Shown piece by piece: positions 46,635 to 57,237 of a stretch of DNA of 64,000 nucleotides. Positions within the stretch are counted from its first letter, which is position 1. Each line of letters begins with the position of its first letter. A program made the position numbers and the translations under genes. Origin of the DNA: Persicaria tinctoria (Eukaryota > Streptophyta > Magnoliopsida > Caryophyllales > Polygonaceae); contig JBANSL010000013.1 in the NCBI GenBank assembly GCA_037127255.1, positions 2,358,188 through 2,422,187 of the forward strand. The letters run 5' to 3'. The notes below the pieces were generated by a model. That model worked only from the letters and a program-made list of their open reading frames with translations, searched no databases and was not told the DNA's origin.

Positions 46635-47553
46635 TCATTTTTTTTCCAGATTAAGCGATTAGGGTTTGAATTGCATAAGCTAGGGGCATTATGGGGTTTC
46701 CAAAAATTTTAGGCCATTTAGCAAAAATTGATTTTAAATGGACATTTTGCAAAAAGGGTTGGCAAAATGAACATTTAGTCAATTTTTTTTTTTTGCATAA
46801 ATTAAAAAAAGTGAAGGTAAAAAGGTTTGAATTCATGACATAAAAGTAATTAAAACCTCCCCTTACAAAATAAACTAAATTGTCTTTATAATAATTAATT
46901 CTTTTAAAACTGTTTTTATCTCTTAAATTAATAAAAATTACCAAAAAATTGCATATTTTTTTCTCATTTTTTTTGGGTGGGACTATAAGGGTTCAATCGA
47001 CCCCAAGCCCCCTAGATCCGCCATTGTCCCTTAGGGCATTTTTATCGGTTGTATACTGTACACCGATACTAGCAGTTATAATATTAAAAAAATTATCTCT
47101 TACACATCTAGAGTGGCGGAGCCAGGATTTCGGGTAGGGGGTGCTAAAAAATTTCTGTGAAATATTTTTTTGGTGTATATTTGATAAGAAGATTTTGTAA
47201 CATTTTTTTTGAAAAAACACTAAAATTGTGATTTTTAATGATTTTTTTTGTATTTAAATAGTTGAGAATAACAAAAAAAATAGAAGAGAAATAAAAAATA
47301 TAGATAAAAAATGGTGAAGAATTATTTTTAAACCAATATTAAAAGAAAGGGTTTATTATATAATTTAAACATAAATATGACATTTTTTAATGAAGTGGTT
47401 GATAGAAACAAAAAATATAAAGAGAAATTAATGATAGAATAAAACAAATAAAAAGTTAAGGGAGTGAGATTTAAACCCAACACCTTTTGTTCCCCTCACT
47501 TTTTCCATTCCTTCCCTTACCACTTGAGCTAGATAAAACTTCTATTTCAAATA

Positions 47554-47823
47554 CTCCCTCCGTCTCGAAATTCATGTCGTTTTAGCCTTATGCACAAATT
47601 TTAATAAAAACACCTATCCATCAATCAACATCATCATTCCACTAACTTTTTCATTAATTTTATTACCCACTACATTTTTTAACCAATCAAAACCTTCAAA
47701 AAAATCAACAACACACAAATCAATACAAATCATTACTATACACTACCTAGAAAACCTAAAACGACATCTATTTTGATACAAAACTAAAGAGTTAAAACGA
47801 CATGAATTTCGAGACGGAGGGAG
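47554..47823. mobile_element. Stowaway MITE
   Basis: The ends are CTCCCTCCGTCTCGAAATTC and its inverse, with TA flanks (47552-47553, 47824-47825). It is nested in 47111-48169. Confidence 0.93.
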
Positions 47824-47868
47824 TATCATTTAAAGGTATTATATTACCTTAAAAATACTAAATATATA

Positions 47869-48102
47869 CTCCCTCCGATCCAAAAAGATTGTCGTTTGAT
47901 TTTTTAACACGTATTTGAAGGAGCTAAAAACTATATAAAATATCAACTTTTTTAAAATTATTTTTTTACAAACTTAATATTTGTTGGTAATAAGTATTAG
48001 ATTATAAAAAAATAATAAAAAAAGTTAATATATTATATAGTTTTTAGCTCCTTAAAATACGTGTTAAAAAGTCAAACGACATCCTTTTTGGACCGGAGGT
48101 AG
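47869..48102. mobile_element. Stowaway MITE
   Basis: The ends are CTCCCTCCGATCC and inverse GGACCGGAGGTAG, with TA flanks (47867-47868, 48103-48104). It is nested in 47111-48169. Confidence 0.9.
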
Positions 48103-48177
48103 TACAATTTTTTTTTTCCGAGCCAGGGGGTGCTCGAGCACCCCGAGCACCCCCCCAACTCCGCCACTGCACATCTA

Positions 48178-49511
48178 TAACTCTTAAATAGTGTCAAGGC
48201 TTCAAGGGGAATCTATACACCTGCATTACATATATTTTTTTCTGATTAGTTTCCAACGTTATTTGTTTTTAATGTGAAGATTTATGGATTGTAGAATTAC
48301 CCGAATATTCAAATATGATACGGTGTATTGTTTTTTCAGTAATGGTACAATATGAACAAATTCAAAAATTGAGGGAAATTAATTGAATTTTGGAATAACA
48401 TTAGACCGACAGTGCAAAATACAAGGGAGAAACAGGGTAATGGTTTAACGAAAGTGGGATAACGGAGTGTGGCCAGGAAAGCTCCACCTCCACGTAGGGG
48501 TTGGTAAAAAACCCGTTTGTACACCGTCTTTGTCTCCCTCCCACCGTTGCAACTTGCCGACTCGTAATTTGCAACCCCCGACGCAGGCCCTCACAGTCAC
48601 GGCTAACGTGTCCACACATGGCCGCTCCGGGTTTTTTTTAAAATAATAATAATTCAAGAACAAATAAACTCGATTCTCAAAATCGGCAAGCGAAAACAAC
48701 AACAAGCTGAACGCACTATACTAAAAGGTAAAACTCAAGCGAAATGAAGTACGACATGTCAAAGAAGCAGAAAAAAAACGAAGCAAAGCACCACTATGGT
48801 AGCACTGCTGGCTAGAGGTACATTAGAAGGTTGTGTGAAGACGAACTTCAAAGAAGCGTGATACGTACTCGACTCGAGTTTAGCGAGTACAACTCCCAAT
48901 CATCCGGTGTCCAGGTAAATCAATCGATTCTCGTATCGTGAATATGACTCGAATCGGTTGAAGACTCACGTTGAAATCGCAATAGTCGATTCCAAACAAA
49001 TAATTCCCCCAGCTCGGTTGACTTTGAATCCAATTTACAATCGGTGGAAGTGATCTCTTGTTTGCTTAATTAGGAAATTGTAATTAACGATTTCAATACG
49101 CTGAAGTGCGCGCCGATCGATAGCCACAGGATGATGTCACTCACTCGAGTACGTACACGAGCAACGGTGGTGAATGTCGATCGGCCGGTCTGAACAGCAC
49201 TGGCAATACGGCCAGCGGCAATGGGGGTTTGACCAGCGGTGGGCGGTAGCGGTGGTGCGGTGATTGGTAGTGAAGAGCGGAACTGTGATGGCAGCGGGAA
49301 ATGCGATGAATCTCTTCCAAGCAAGGATGAGATCGTAATCAATTAGCAAGAATGATAGGGTTTGCGACGTCAGGGAGAAAAAGGGGGAGTTCCAATTCAA
49401 CGCTCTTCGATTCCTCTAAATTTGACGTAACAATAAATGAAACTTAATTGAGTATTTAAACTAAACTCTAATTATTAATGAGCCTAATTAACTAACGGGT
49501 TGGACTTACTA
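48178..49511. other. Intergenic DNA with moderately GC-rich patches
   Basis: CpG-rich patches at 48460-48640 and 49100-49400 give overlapping short minus-strand frames with no consistent product. I cannot assign a gene. Confidence 0.35.
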
Positions 49512-49759
49512 TGTAAAGTAAGTCCACACCTCTTATTAATAGATAATATTTAAAATAGAAATATGTTTTTATAATAATAAATGATTTATTAACGCGACGT
49601 CGGAGTCCTATCCTACGGGGGCTGGAACACATCATTGTAAAGTAAGTCCGCACCTCTTATTAATAAATAATACTTAAAATAGAAATATGTTTTTATAATA
49701 ATAAATGTTTTATTAACGCGACGTTGGAGTCATATCCTACGGGGGCTGGAACACATCAA
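49512..49759. repeat. Tandem duplication, 124-bp unit, two copies
   Basis: TGTAAAGTAAGTCC starts each unit (49512 and 49636), and each ends GGGGGCTGGAACACATCA. The copies differ at only a handful of bases. Confidence 0.9.
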
Positions 49760-50516
49760 AGCGCCTCTTGGAAACGGAGTCGTCGAACACATCACCATGA
49801 CCTCGACCAGTCCCGACTTTGGACGCCGCGCCATCTACCAAACCAAATCACACCTAGGACCAGAGGCGGATCCTCTTGAGCCCAATGAACCCAAGATTTG
49901 AGCCCAAGGAACACGGCAAACGCTGCAATCCGCATTGAGCAAAGCTCAACCCAGAGAGGCATGAATATGGAGCGAGGAGGTGCAGGGGGATTGGGATTCG
50001 GAGGAACATAGCGGGAAGTGACCCCGACGGCAAGTAAGGAATCAGGAGAGAGAAGGCGAGTGAAGAGCGCAAGCGTACATAAGAGCACCGACGACCCTAT
50101 AAGATCGACGAAGAATGTTGGTGACAAAGCATTCGATTGACCGTGAAGCTTCAATGAGGATTTGGGTATGAAGTCGAGGGAGATGCAGGGGAGCCCGACA
50201 CTGTTAAGGGTGCAAGGAGTAGAAGAGTCTAGGGATTTGAGAAATTCTGTCTTTTATTCATTACCTTTTCTGATGAGGAAAACCTCATATATATACACAT
50301 ATGATCACATTCACCTAGGGATTCTACGAATTGTATCACTTAGGGAGTACAATATACTGTAGATAGGAAGGCACTATGGGCCTTAAGTCTTATCACTATT
50401 GGGCTCCAATTCTTCTTCTGATGGGCTTGTGCTACTACCCCTCGATCCGAGCTGACGGAGACATAGGGAGGAGCGGCTCAAGAGGGTTTGCGAGTGGGGA
50501 TGGGAATCACCCGTTA
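49760..50516. other. Intergenic DNA, weak minus-strand frame
   Basis: A minus-strand frame at 49792-50154 (about 120 residues) includes a hydrophobic stretch (FVDLIGSSVLLCTLALF). No domain, start context or homologue is recognised, so I do not call it a gene. Confidence 0.3.
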
Positions 50517-51393
50517 GACCATCCGCAATCATGGGAAACCTCTTTCCTCTTTTTTCTTCCCTTTTCCTATTATAACTTTACACCTCATTTATTTTTTTGG
50601 TTAAAATTATTTTTATTTTTTCTACCTCTTTCTAAAAGGTTTCCTCCACAACCATGGAAAACCTATTTTACCCCTTTTCAAATTTATTTCCACTTTTCCT
50701 TTTCATTTACATATCTTTTTCTTTATTATATTTTTATCATCATATATTATTGTCAATTATTTTTATTTATAGTTTTATAAATAAATAAAAATAGCAAGTA
50801 CTTGATATAAATATATTTTATTACATCTAGATTAAAATTAACAAAGTTAGAAACATTATAACATGCGTAAATACTAATCGAGCTACCTATAAATTCGGAT
50901 CATAGCCTTGGGCATTCGGGTGTTGAATGATTGTTAAATATTTGTAACATCACGTGAAATTGAGAATTTTTAGAAGATTTGGATCAAAATGCATATTTGG
51001 AATGGGTGGGTTATTTAGATTATTGTGATCCATAGTGAGAATAAGTGCAACTACAATATATCAAGATGTGGGTATATATAGGGTAAAATTGAGCTCAAAT
51101 TATAGAGAAAAATAAAATTAAACCAATGAGATATTTTATTTAAAAAAATAATGAAATATAAATATATTTTCTATTTCATTTTACACATGTTTACAATTAA
51201 TAAATATTGATGGAAAAGAGAAGATGTTACTTTTTCACAAAAGAAAAAGGAAAACAAAATTAGAAAAGAGAAGAGGTTACCTCTTTCTACCAAGGTAACC
51301 CCTTCCATCCTCTTACCTTAAGGTAAGACCCACAACCATGAGCTTACCTTTTACTAATCTTAAGGTAAGGAAATCTCATGGTTGCTCATGCTC
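50517..51393. mobile_element. Tourist-like element, copy A
   Basis: It starts GACCATCCGCAATCATGGG and ends with the inverse CCCATGG-type TIR (CATGGTTGCTCATGCTC), with TTA on both sides (50514-50516, 51394-51396). AACCTCTTT and ACCTTAAGGT motifs recur near the ends. Confidence 0.75.
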
Positions 51394-51396
51394 TTA

Positions 51397-52367
51397 GACC
51401 ATCCACAACCACGGGGTAACCTCTTTCCCCATTTTTTTCCCATCTTCCTATTACAACTTTACAACTCATTTATTTTTTTGTTTAAAATAATTTTTGCTTT
51501 TTCTACCTCTTTCTAAAAGGTTTCCTCTACAACCATGGGAAACCTCTTTTACCTATTTTCAAATTTATTTTCACTTTTTCTTTTCCTTTATATCTTTCCC
51601 TTTATTATATGTGTATCATCATATATTATTGTGAATTATTTTTATTTATAATTTTATAAATAAATAAAAATAGCAAGTAGTTAATATAAATACATTTTAT
51701 TACATCTAGATTAAAATAAAATAAAAGTTAAAAACATTATAACATACGTAAATACAAATAGTTCAACAACAACTTCTTCGTTCTCTTCTACTTGATGGAC
51801 TTGCCTTGCATCTTCGGTTGGACTTCGAGTGGCACTCCCTTGAACACCCGGAGAATGCTCAAAATGTTATTGGTTTGAAAAAAAAAAGAGGATTGTACAC
51901 ATTGGTAGGATTATGTGGGGTATAATTTGGATATTCGGGTGTTGAAGAATTGTTAAACATTTGCAACATCACTTGAAATTGGAATGGGTGGAGTATTTGG
52001 ATTATTGTGATCCATGATTAAGAAAATAGGTGCAACTACAATAGATCAAGATGGAGTTATATATAGGATAAAATTGGGCTCAAATTATAGAAAAAAATAA
52101 AATTAAACCAATGGGATATTTTATTTTAAAAAATAATGAAATATAAATATATATTTATTTCATTCTAAATCCTATTACAACTAATAAATCTAAATATAAA
52201 TTATATCAACCTACTTTATCATGAAAAAAAAAATTAGAAAAGGGAAGAGGTTATCTCTCTCTACCAAGGTAACCCCTTCCCACCTCTTACCTTAAAGTAA
52301 AGACCACAACCATGGGTTTACCTTTTAGCAACATTAAGGTTGCTAAAACCCATGGTTGCTCATGCTC
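51397..52367. mobile_element. Tourist-like element, copy B
   Basis: It is the same family and orientation as 50517-51393 and shares the TTA at 51394-51396 with it; the other TTA is at 52368-52370. It starts GACCATCCACAACCACGGGG and ends CATGGTTGCTCATGCTC. Confidence 0.75.
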
Positions 52368-52856
52368 TTAGGGGTAATGGTTGTCCGTAGGTGGTGCATC
52401 AATGGTGATCGCAATATGAGTTTGAACAAATTAGGGGTTTCCTAGTAATTCTAATTTAAAAAAAAAAACAGTTATATGTAATAATCCTATAAAACTTGAA
52501 ACCGATATATATACACACACAACTCAACCATTCACACAAGCATTTTAGCCAAACCAGCTAATTCAATGGCAGCAGAGTCAGACCTTCACTTCACCAAATG
52601 TTTGATCGCCAATTTAACCCTTTTCTCATATTTTACCACTCAATTGATAAACCAAATTACCTACCCTTGTAAGTTATAACAAAAACAACCACATTATAAT
52701 ATTTCCCCTCAAAGTAAAAATCAAGAAATTAAACATGAAACTCGCATGCTGGCTTTTGATCCCCAAGAAATTGATCTTGCAAGTCATGCACAAAAGGTTG
52801 GGATCAAGCGGAACCAAACCAAACCCAAACCAAATCAAATCCTTCCATCGCACACC

Positions 52857-52864
52857 TATAAATA
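52857..52864 (+). promoter_or_regulatory. TATA box of lipid-transfer protein gene
   Basis: TATAAATA lies 93 bp upstream of the ATG at 52950. This suggests transcription starts near 52885-52895. Confidence 0.8.
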
Positions 52865-52949
52865 GAATGTAAATCTACCTACGATTAATCCTCAAATCCT
52901 TCTATATCATCGATTGATTACTTGTATCCAAAGTATCAATCAACGCATT

Positions 52950-53962
52950 ATGAACCATCTTCTTATTTTTCTAGGATCAATCCTCTTGATTTTCTCGGAA
53001 CAAGCCCTAGGGGCATCGTCGTCGCCCTCATGTATGGACATCATTCAAGACTTGCTCCCATGCTTGTCCTACATCAACCAAGCCGATCCAAAACCCTCAG
53101 ACAATTGTTGCACAGGTGTGCATCACTTGACTCCTTTCGCACAAAGTAAGGGTGACAGAGTGGCTATCTGTCGGTGTCTCTTAAGCCAGGCACCCTCATC
53201 CGGCGTCGTGGATTTCAGTCTCATCCCTAGCCTTCCTAGCAAGTGTGGTGTGCAAGTTCAGTTGCCTCCCATAAGTAAGAACATCAATTGCTCAAGGTAA
53301 GAATGGCTCTATTTGGCACCATCACTAGCTTTTCGAAACTTTTAATTTTAACATTATATAGTTTTAAATGAAATAAATATGATATTTTAATTTAATTTGT
53401 TTTTAGAATTGTATTTACCCAAACATTTTTAGAGCTTTTGATTTTTTATTAGCAAGTTTCCATCAACTATCATAACAACTTAGTAGCCCATAGGCTATAA
53501 CAGGTCTAGTCCAATAAAATAATTATAACGAGCCCGTAGTATTATCTTATCAATAGATATTTAATACAAATAATCAATATCCCATCAGGTACCTTTTGAC
53601 CAAACTTAGTCATAGTTAAATCTCGTTTTTGGATCGGTAATTAATTTGCTCGTACTTCAATGAAAAGATTGTGAATTCGATCTCCCTTTCCGTATGAAGC
53701 AAAACATTTGGAATTTGTAATTTGATTCATTCTCAAGAATTGAATGAATTTGGCGATAAATTGCACACATTAACAAATATATAATCTCAAAATTAAGCAA
53801 TAAGGAGTAATATATGATGCATGAATAGAAAAGAAAATTAGGACAAAATAGTTAGCTAAAGATGATTAATGGAAAAAACATGCGATTTTTGTGTGTCTAT
53901 TCATAATTACATTAATTAAATTAATTGGTGCTGATTTTTAAAGCGATTTTTGCAGGGTTTGA
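52950..53962 (+). CDS. Type 1 non-specific lipid-transfer protein
   Basis: It encodes a small secreted protein that binds lipids in a hydrophobic tunnel and acts in the apoplast (cuticle, defence or long-distance lipid signalling in the family). Exons 52950-53296 and 53956-53962 give 117 residues. Residues 1-22 (MNHLLIFLGSILLIFSEQ, then ALGA) are a signal peptide. The eight cysteines are spaced C-X9-C-X14-CC-X19-CXC-X22-C-X14-C, the type 1 pattern, with the conserved GDR before the CxC. The exon 1 frame meets TAA at 53298, but that TAA overlaps a strong donor (AAG/GTAAGA). Splicing to TTTTTGCAG/GGTTTGA gives a last Val and a TGA stop, the usual intron position in these genes. No GPI tail is present. 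Confidence 0.93.
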
Positions 53963-54569
53963 TACAAATTAATTGAATAAAGGAGTGTAATAAAGATGGA
54001 AGTTATTTGCCGGCGTTAAGTTCAGCGTTCTCAATAACAGTACTTTGAGATTTTCAGAGTAAATTTGGGGTTGATGAATATAAGTTTAGTAATTTGGTAT
54101 GGTGTCATGTGTAATGTGTAATTTAATTTTCAGTCTTTCTAAACTATATATGGTAGATGGATTTCTTTTTTTTCTTCTGGAAAAGGAAAATAATTCGAGA
54201 TCTCATAGACTCGGACAATAGGTTTAATAAATCGTCGTCACACAAAGAACAACCATCACCAAAAAAACAAACAATAAACGAGAATCAATTGTTCTAAAAA
54301 GCAATTACCGATCAAACTGGGTGTAGTCAGGGATATTGTGACTATAACATACAAATTCAACGAGGTCCCATCTCAAAACCAATTGACAATGAGAAAAGTA
54401 GTCCACCAAGCTTATATGTTATTCATGATATCCTAATATTTTCAACGTGAACAACCCCATATTCCAACAATAACCTTATTCGGAACTATCTCTCAATCGC
54501 TCTATAGAATGGCTATACACGGAGAGACAAATGGAGCCAAAACCAGAAAAGAAATAAATTTGCATTGAT
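53963..54569 (+). other. 3' flank of lipid-transfer protein gene
   Basis: It likely holds the 3' UTR (AATAAAG-like signal at about 53975) and then intergenic DNA. No further gene is seen. Confidence 0.45.
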
Positions 54570-54790
54570 AACTATGGAAGATGTGAAATGATACACATAT
54601 CATACTTTGATAATATAATCAAACCTTGCATATAAGCCGGTGAACTACTTCTCCTAATGTCAATTGATTTTAGCATGAAATTCTATCGGCCTTGTGTGCT
54701 TGGCTTGATTAACGCATGATGCGCTTGGACACGTGACTCTCACGTCATATAGCCCACTGAAATTTAACAACACTTCTTGTAGGACATTTT
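54570..54790 (+). repeat. TRIM/LTR-like repeat, copy 3
   Basis: GAAGATGTGAAATGA, GTGAACTACTTCTCCTAATG, CAATTGATTTTAGCATG, CTTGTGTGCTTGGCTTG and GATGCGCTTGG follow the same order as at 1475-1765 and 40776-40960. Confidence 0.5.
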
Positions 54791-56110
54791 ATTTTATTTT
54801 TGTCGAAATTAATAGTGGCATATTTCCACATATAAGGCAGAGCAGACAAGAGTTGTGAAACGAAAAATACGGTAGAATGGTAAAATGAATTAATATTGTG
54901 TTTTATTAATATGAATATGACATTATATGGATATGAATATAAAAATATTGGGGTGTGTGAATATGAATATGTTATGTCCCGATCATGATTCATGTGAATT
55001 GATAAGGAAAGAGCTAGGGATCAGGGAGAAAAGGGTTATAGAAACAAAGATAATTGGATTTCATGTGATTCATTCTCTAACTAGCGTAGACCCCGTCCCG
55101 TGTACGGAGAATACGTTAATCTAAATATAAATTATTTTTTCATTTAAAAAATAATATAAATAAAATTAGTTCGACAGGTTATATATAATCTATATATCTT
55201 TTAATTAGATTCTCTCAAAATATAAATCAAATTCACATTTATAAGGTACTACATAAAAGTTTTTTTTTTCTAATCTATGGTTAATTAAATCTCAAGTAAT
55301 TTAATTAGATAGTTGGTTTTTAAAAATATTTTAATATTCTTTTTTATTAAATATGTAGTATATATTTATTACATTAGTTTACTAAAATATCTATGTACGG
55401 ATGAATTGTGTCTACATATATGGCTATATAATATTTTAATTATTTATTTTTTACCTCGAAAAATAATATAGATAGATATAAAATAACAATTATTAAATGA
55501 CTGATTTTGATATAAATAATTCTTTCCACTAAAAAATAATCTAAATATAAATAAAATAGCATCTATAAAAAAGTATTACATATTTATCTATTAATATTTT
55601 TGGTAAGTATGACTACGAAAATTAGTTTTATTATTACTACTACTATGTTTAATTATATTGATATTTTTTTTCCTTATATAATATTTACTCTTTTATAAGA
55701 TATTCCATCTATCCAATTATATGTGTTAATGGTAAAATAAAATAATTATTTTTATTAGATTTCCTTTTTTACGGGAGAAAGCTTTGCGAGACTCACCCAC
55801 GGGCCGCCACGTATGCAGATGCACTCACGCGCCGCCACGTAGGCACCAACACATCGGTTTTAGTATATGTATATAGATAGATATAAATATAAGATATATG
55901 TATTTATACTCATCTCTAATATCCTTATACATATAATCCTTATACATGACAGGATATAATGTTATTCATTTTATATTATATGGATATAAATAATATCATT
56001 TTCATATAAGACAATGTTCAAATTACATAACATAGTTTTTATATGAATATAATATAATATTAATTCAGCTGCTACATCGTATTATTCGTTTTATTACCCT
56101 TTACAACCTT
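54791..56110. other. AT-rich intergenic DNA
   Basis: No gene is found. A short GC-rich patch at 55785-55850 has two copies of GCCGCCACGTA (55803-55813 and 55831-55841). Confidence 0.45.
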
Positions 56111-57237
56111 ACCCAAGTAGAGCGATTTTGATTTTTTTTGTTGTGCGTGTATGTCTCTTTCTAAATTTCAAGCACTATATATTTAGAAAGAAATAGTGAG
56201 AAAAATAAAACACCAAATCCAAAACTGTGATGGTTGATGTCTGATTTCAACCCCAAATTCGTCGGAAGTTGGAAGCCATTGATTTATACATTCTCCAGTT
56301 TTATCGCTCTCTTGCTTTCCCGGTCGAAGTTTTTCTCTTCCTTCAAAAATTCCGGAATCTTTTATTGTCATCGTCTTTCTTGGCTTCAGATTTTGCCGCG
56401 TTTCTCAGAGAAGATCCAAAGACGATAGGTACATCACGATTCTCCAAACTACGCATAATCTCTCAGTTTCTTCCTTTTTCGTTTTGATTTTCTCTTTCAG
56501 TTCCTGGAGAAATCGGTATAGTGTTCGATTTCTCACAAATCACTTCGAACGATACGGTTGTGTTTGATTGCGATCGCTTGGTTTGCGTGCATTTACTGGT
56601 GAATTTGATTTGCATTTCGCGTTGATGCCTGGTGGTTTTTTTCTGTTTCGCATTGAAAATGCTGAATTGCTGAGTTGTTCGCATCATTACATGTCCTGTT
56701 AATATCACAATCTGTTGAATTCATTGACACTTCAGAACTCGCTGAAGAGGCAAAATCGAAGAATTAGGGTATCATGTTAAATTGAGATTGTTCAATGAAA
56801 GGAAAAATCTGCAGCTTGAATGAAGGAAAATGCAGGTTAACTGTCATATACATGTAAATATTGGATTGTGAATTTGTGATCGATTCGTTTCTTGAAGGGA
56901 AGAACTTGTTATGATTTAAAATCAGAATACATGGAATCTGAATTTCCGTTTGCGAAATCTTAGATTGTGTTCAGATTTTATTACATCTGAACTGATAAAG
57001 TTTCCTCTTGGTTTTAGGGATTCAGAACAAAGTGTCAAATACTATACAAGCTTGTCGAAGATCGGCTTCATTAACAGAAACGAAACTCTTTGAGCTAGTT
57101 TTGGACTTCGGCAGGCAATACGAATTCATCTTTGATCTCCATGTCAGTCTCCAAAAGCAATTTCAGACTCAGAATCAGCTGTTAGTCAAAAGCAAAAGCT
57201 ATAATTTGCAGTTGATCAGAAAGAACCGTGAGCTTAC
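56110..57237 (+). other. Leader exons and upstream coding-like exon of coiled-coil gene
   Basis: An exon ending GACGATAG/GTACAT (56427) can join the acceptor TTTTAG/GGATTC (exon from 57018). A second possible first exon is ATGAAGGAAAATGCAG/GTTAAC (56820-56835), which joins in phase to give MKENAGIQNKVSNTI. The 57018-57250 exon reads LFELVLDFGRQYEFIFDL, LQKQFQTQNQLL and NLQLIRKNREL, which looks coding and coiled-coil-like, but it runs into TGA 13 nt after the ATG at 57238. Confidence 0.5.

Larger units (their letters stand above)
43808..46783. mobile_element. TIR element carrying a GTCACC tandem array
   Basis: The left end GGCTAAGTGTCCATTTTT and GACATTTTGCAAAATGTC are mirrored at the right end (GGACATTTTGCAAAAAGG, then TGAACATTTAGTC). 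The TIR is roughly 45 bp at about 75% identity. The interior has GTGGTGACAC motifs on both sides of the array, a non-coding middle, and a short gene-like segment near the right end. No transposase is seen. A Mutator-type origin is my best guess; the target duplication is obscured by T runs. Confidence 0.55.
47111..48169. mobile_element. hAT element with two Stowaways inside
   Basis: The ends GAGTGGCGGAGCCAGG and inverted CAGTGGCGGAG are flanked by a perfect 8-bp duplication CACATCTA (47103-47110 and 48170-48177). Subterminal GGGGGTGCT/AGCACCCC motifs face each other. No transposase is seen. Confidence 0.85.

Noticed and set aside
49792..50154. 120-codon minus-strand frame with a hydrophobic stretch
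   Set aside because: No recognisable family, no splice context, and a frame on the same strand overlaps it. Evidence too weak for a gene.
52914..52949. Upstream extension of the lipid-transfer protein
   Set aside because: It begins at TTG. The first ATG (52950) directly starts a good signal peptide.
53640..53690. B-box-like GTGAATTCGATCTCCC in the lipid-transfer protein intron
   Set aside because: No convincing A box or flanking duplication, so not called a SINE.
56234..56487. 62-72-codon frames in the leader of the coiled-coil gene
   Set aside because: They start at TTG or end at a TAG spanning the donor, and have no coding pattern. Treated as 5' UTR.
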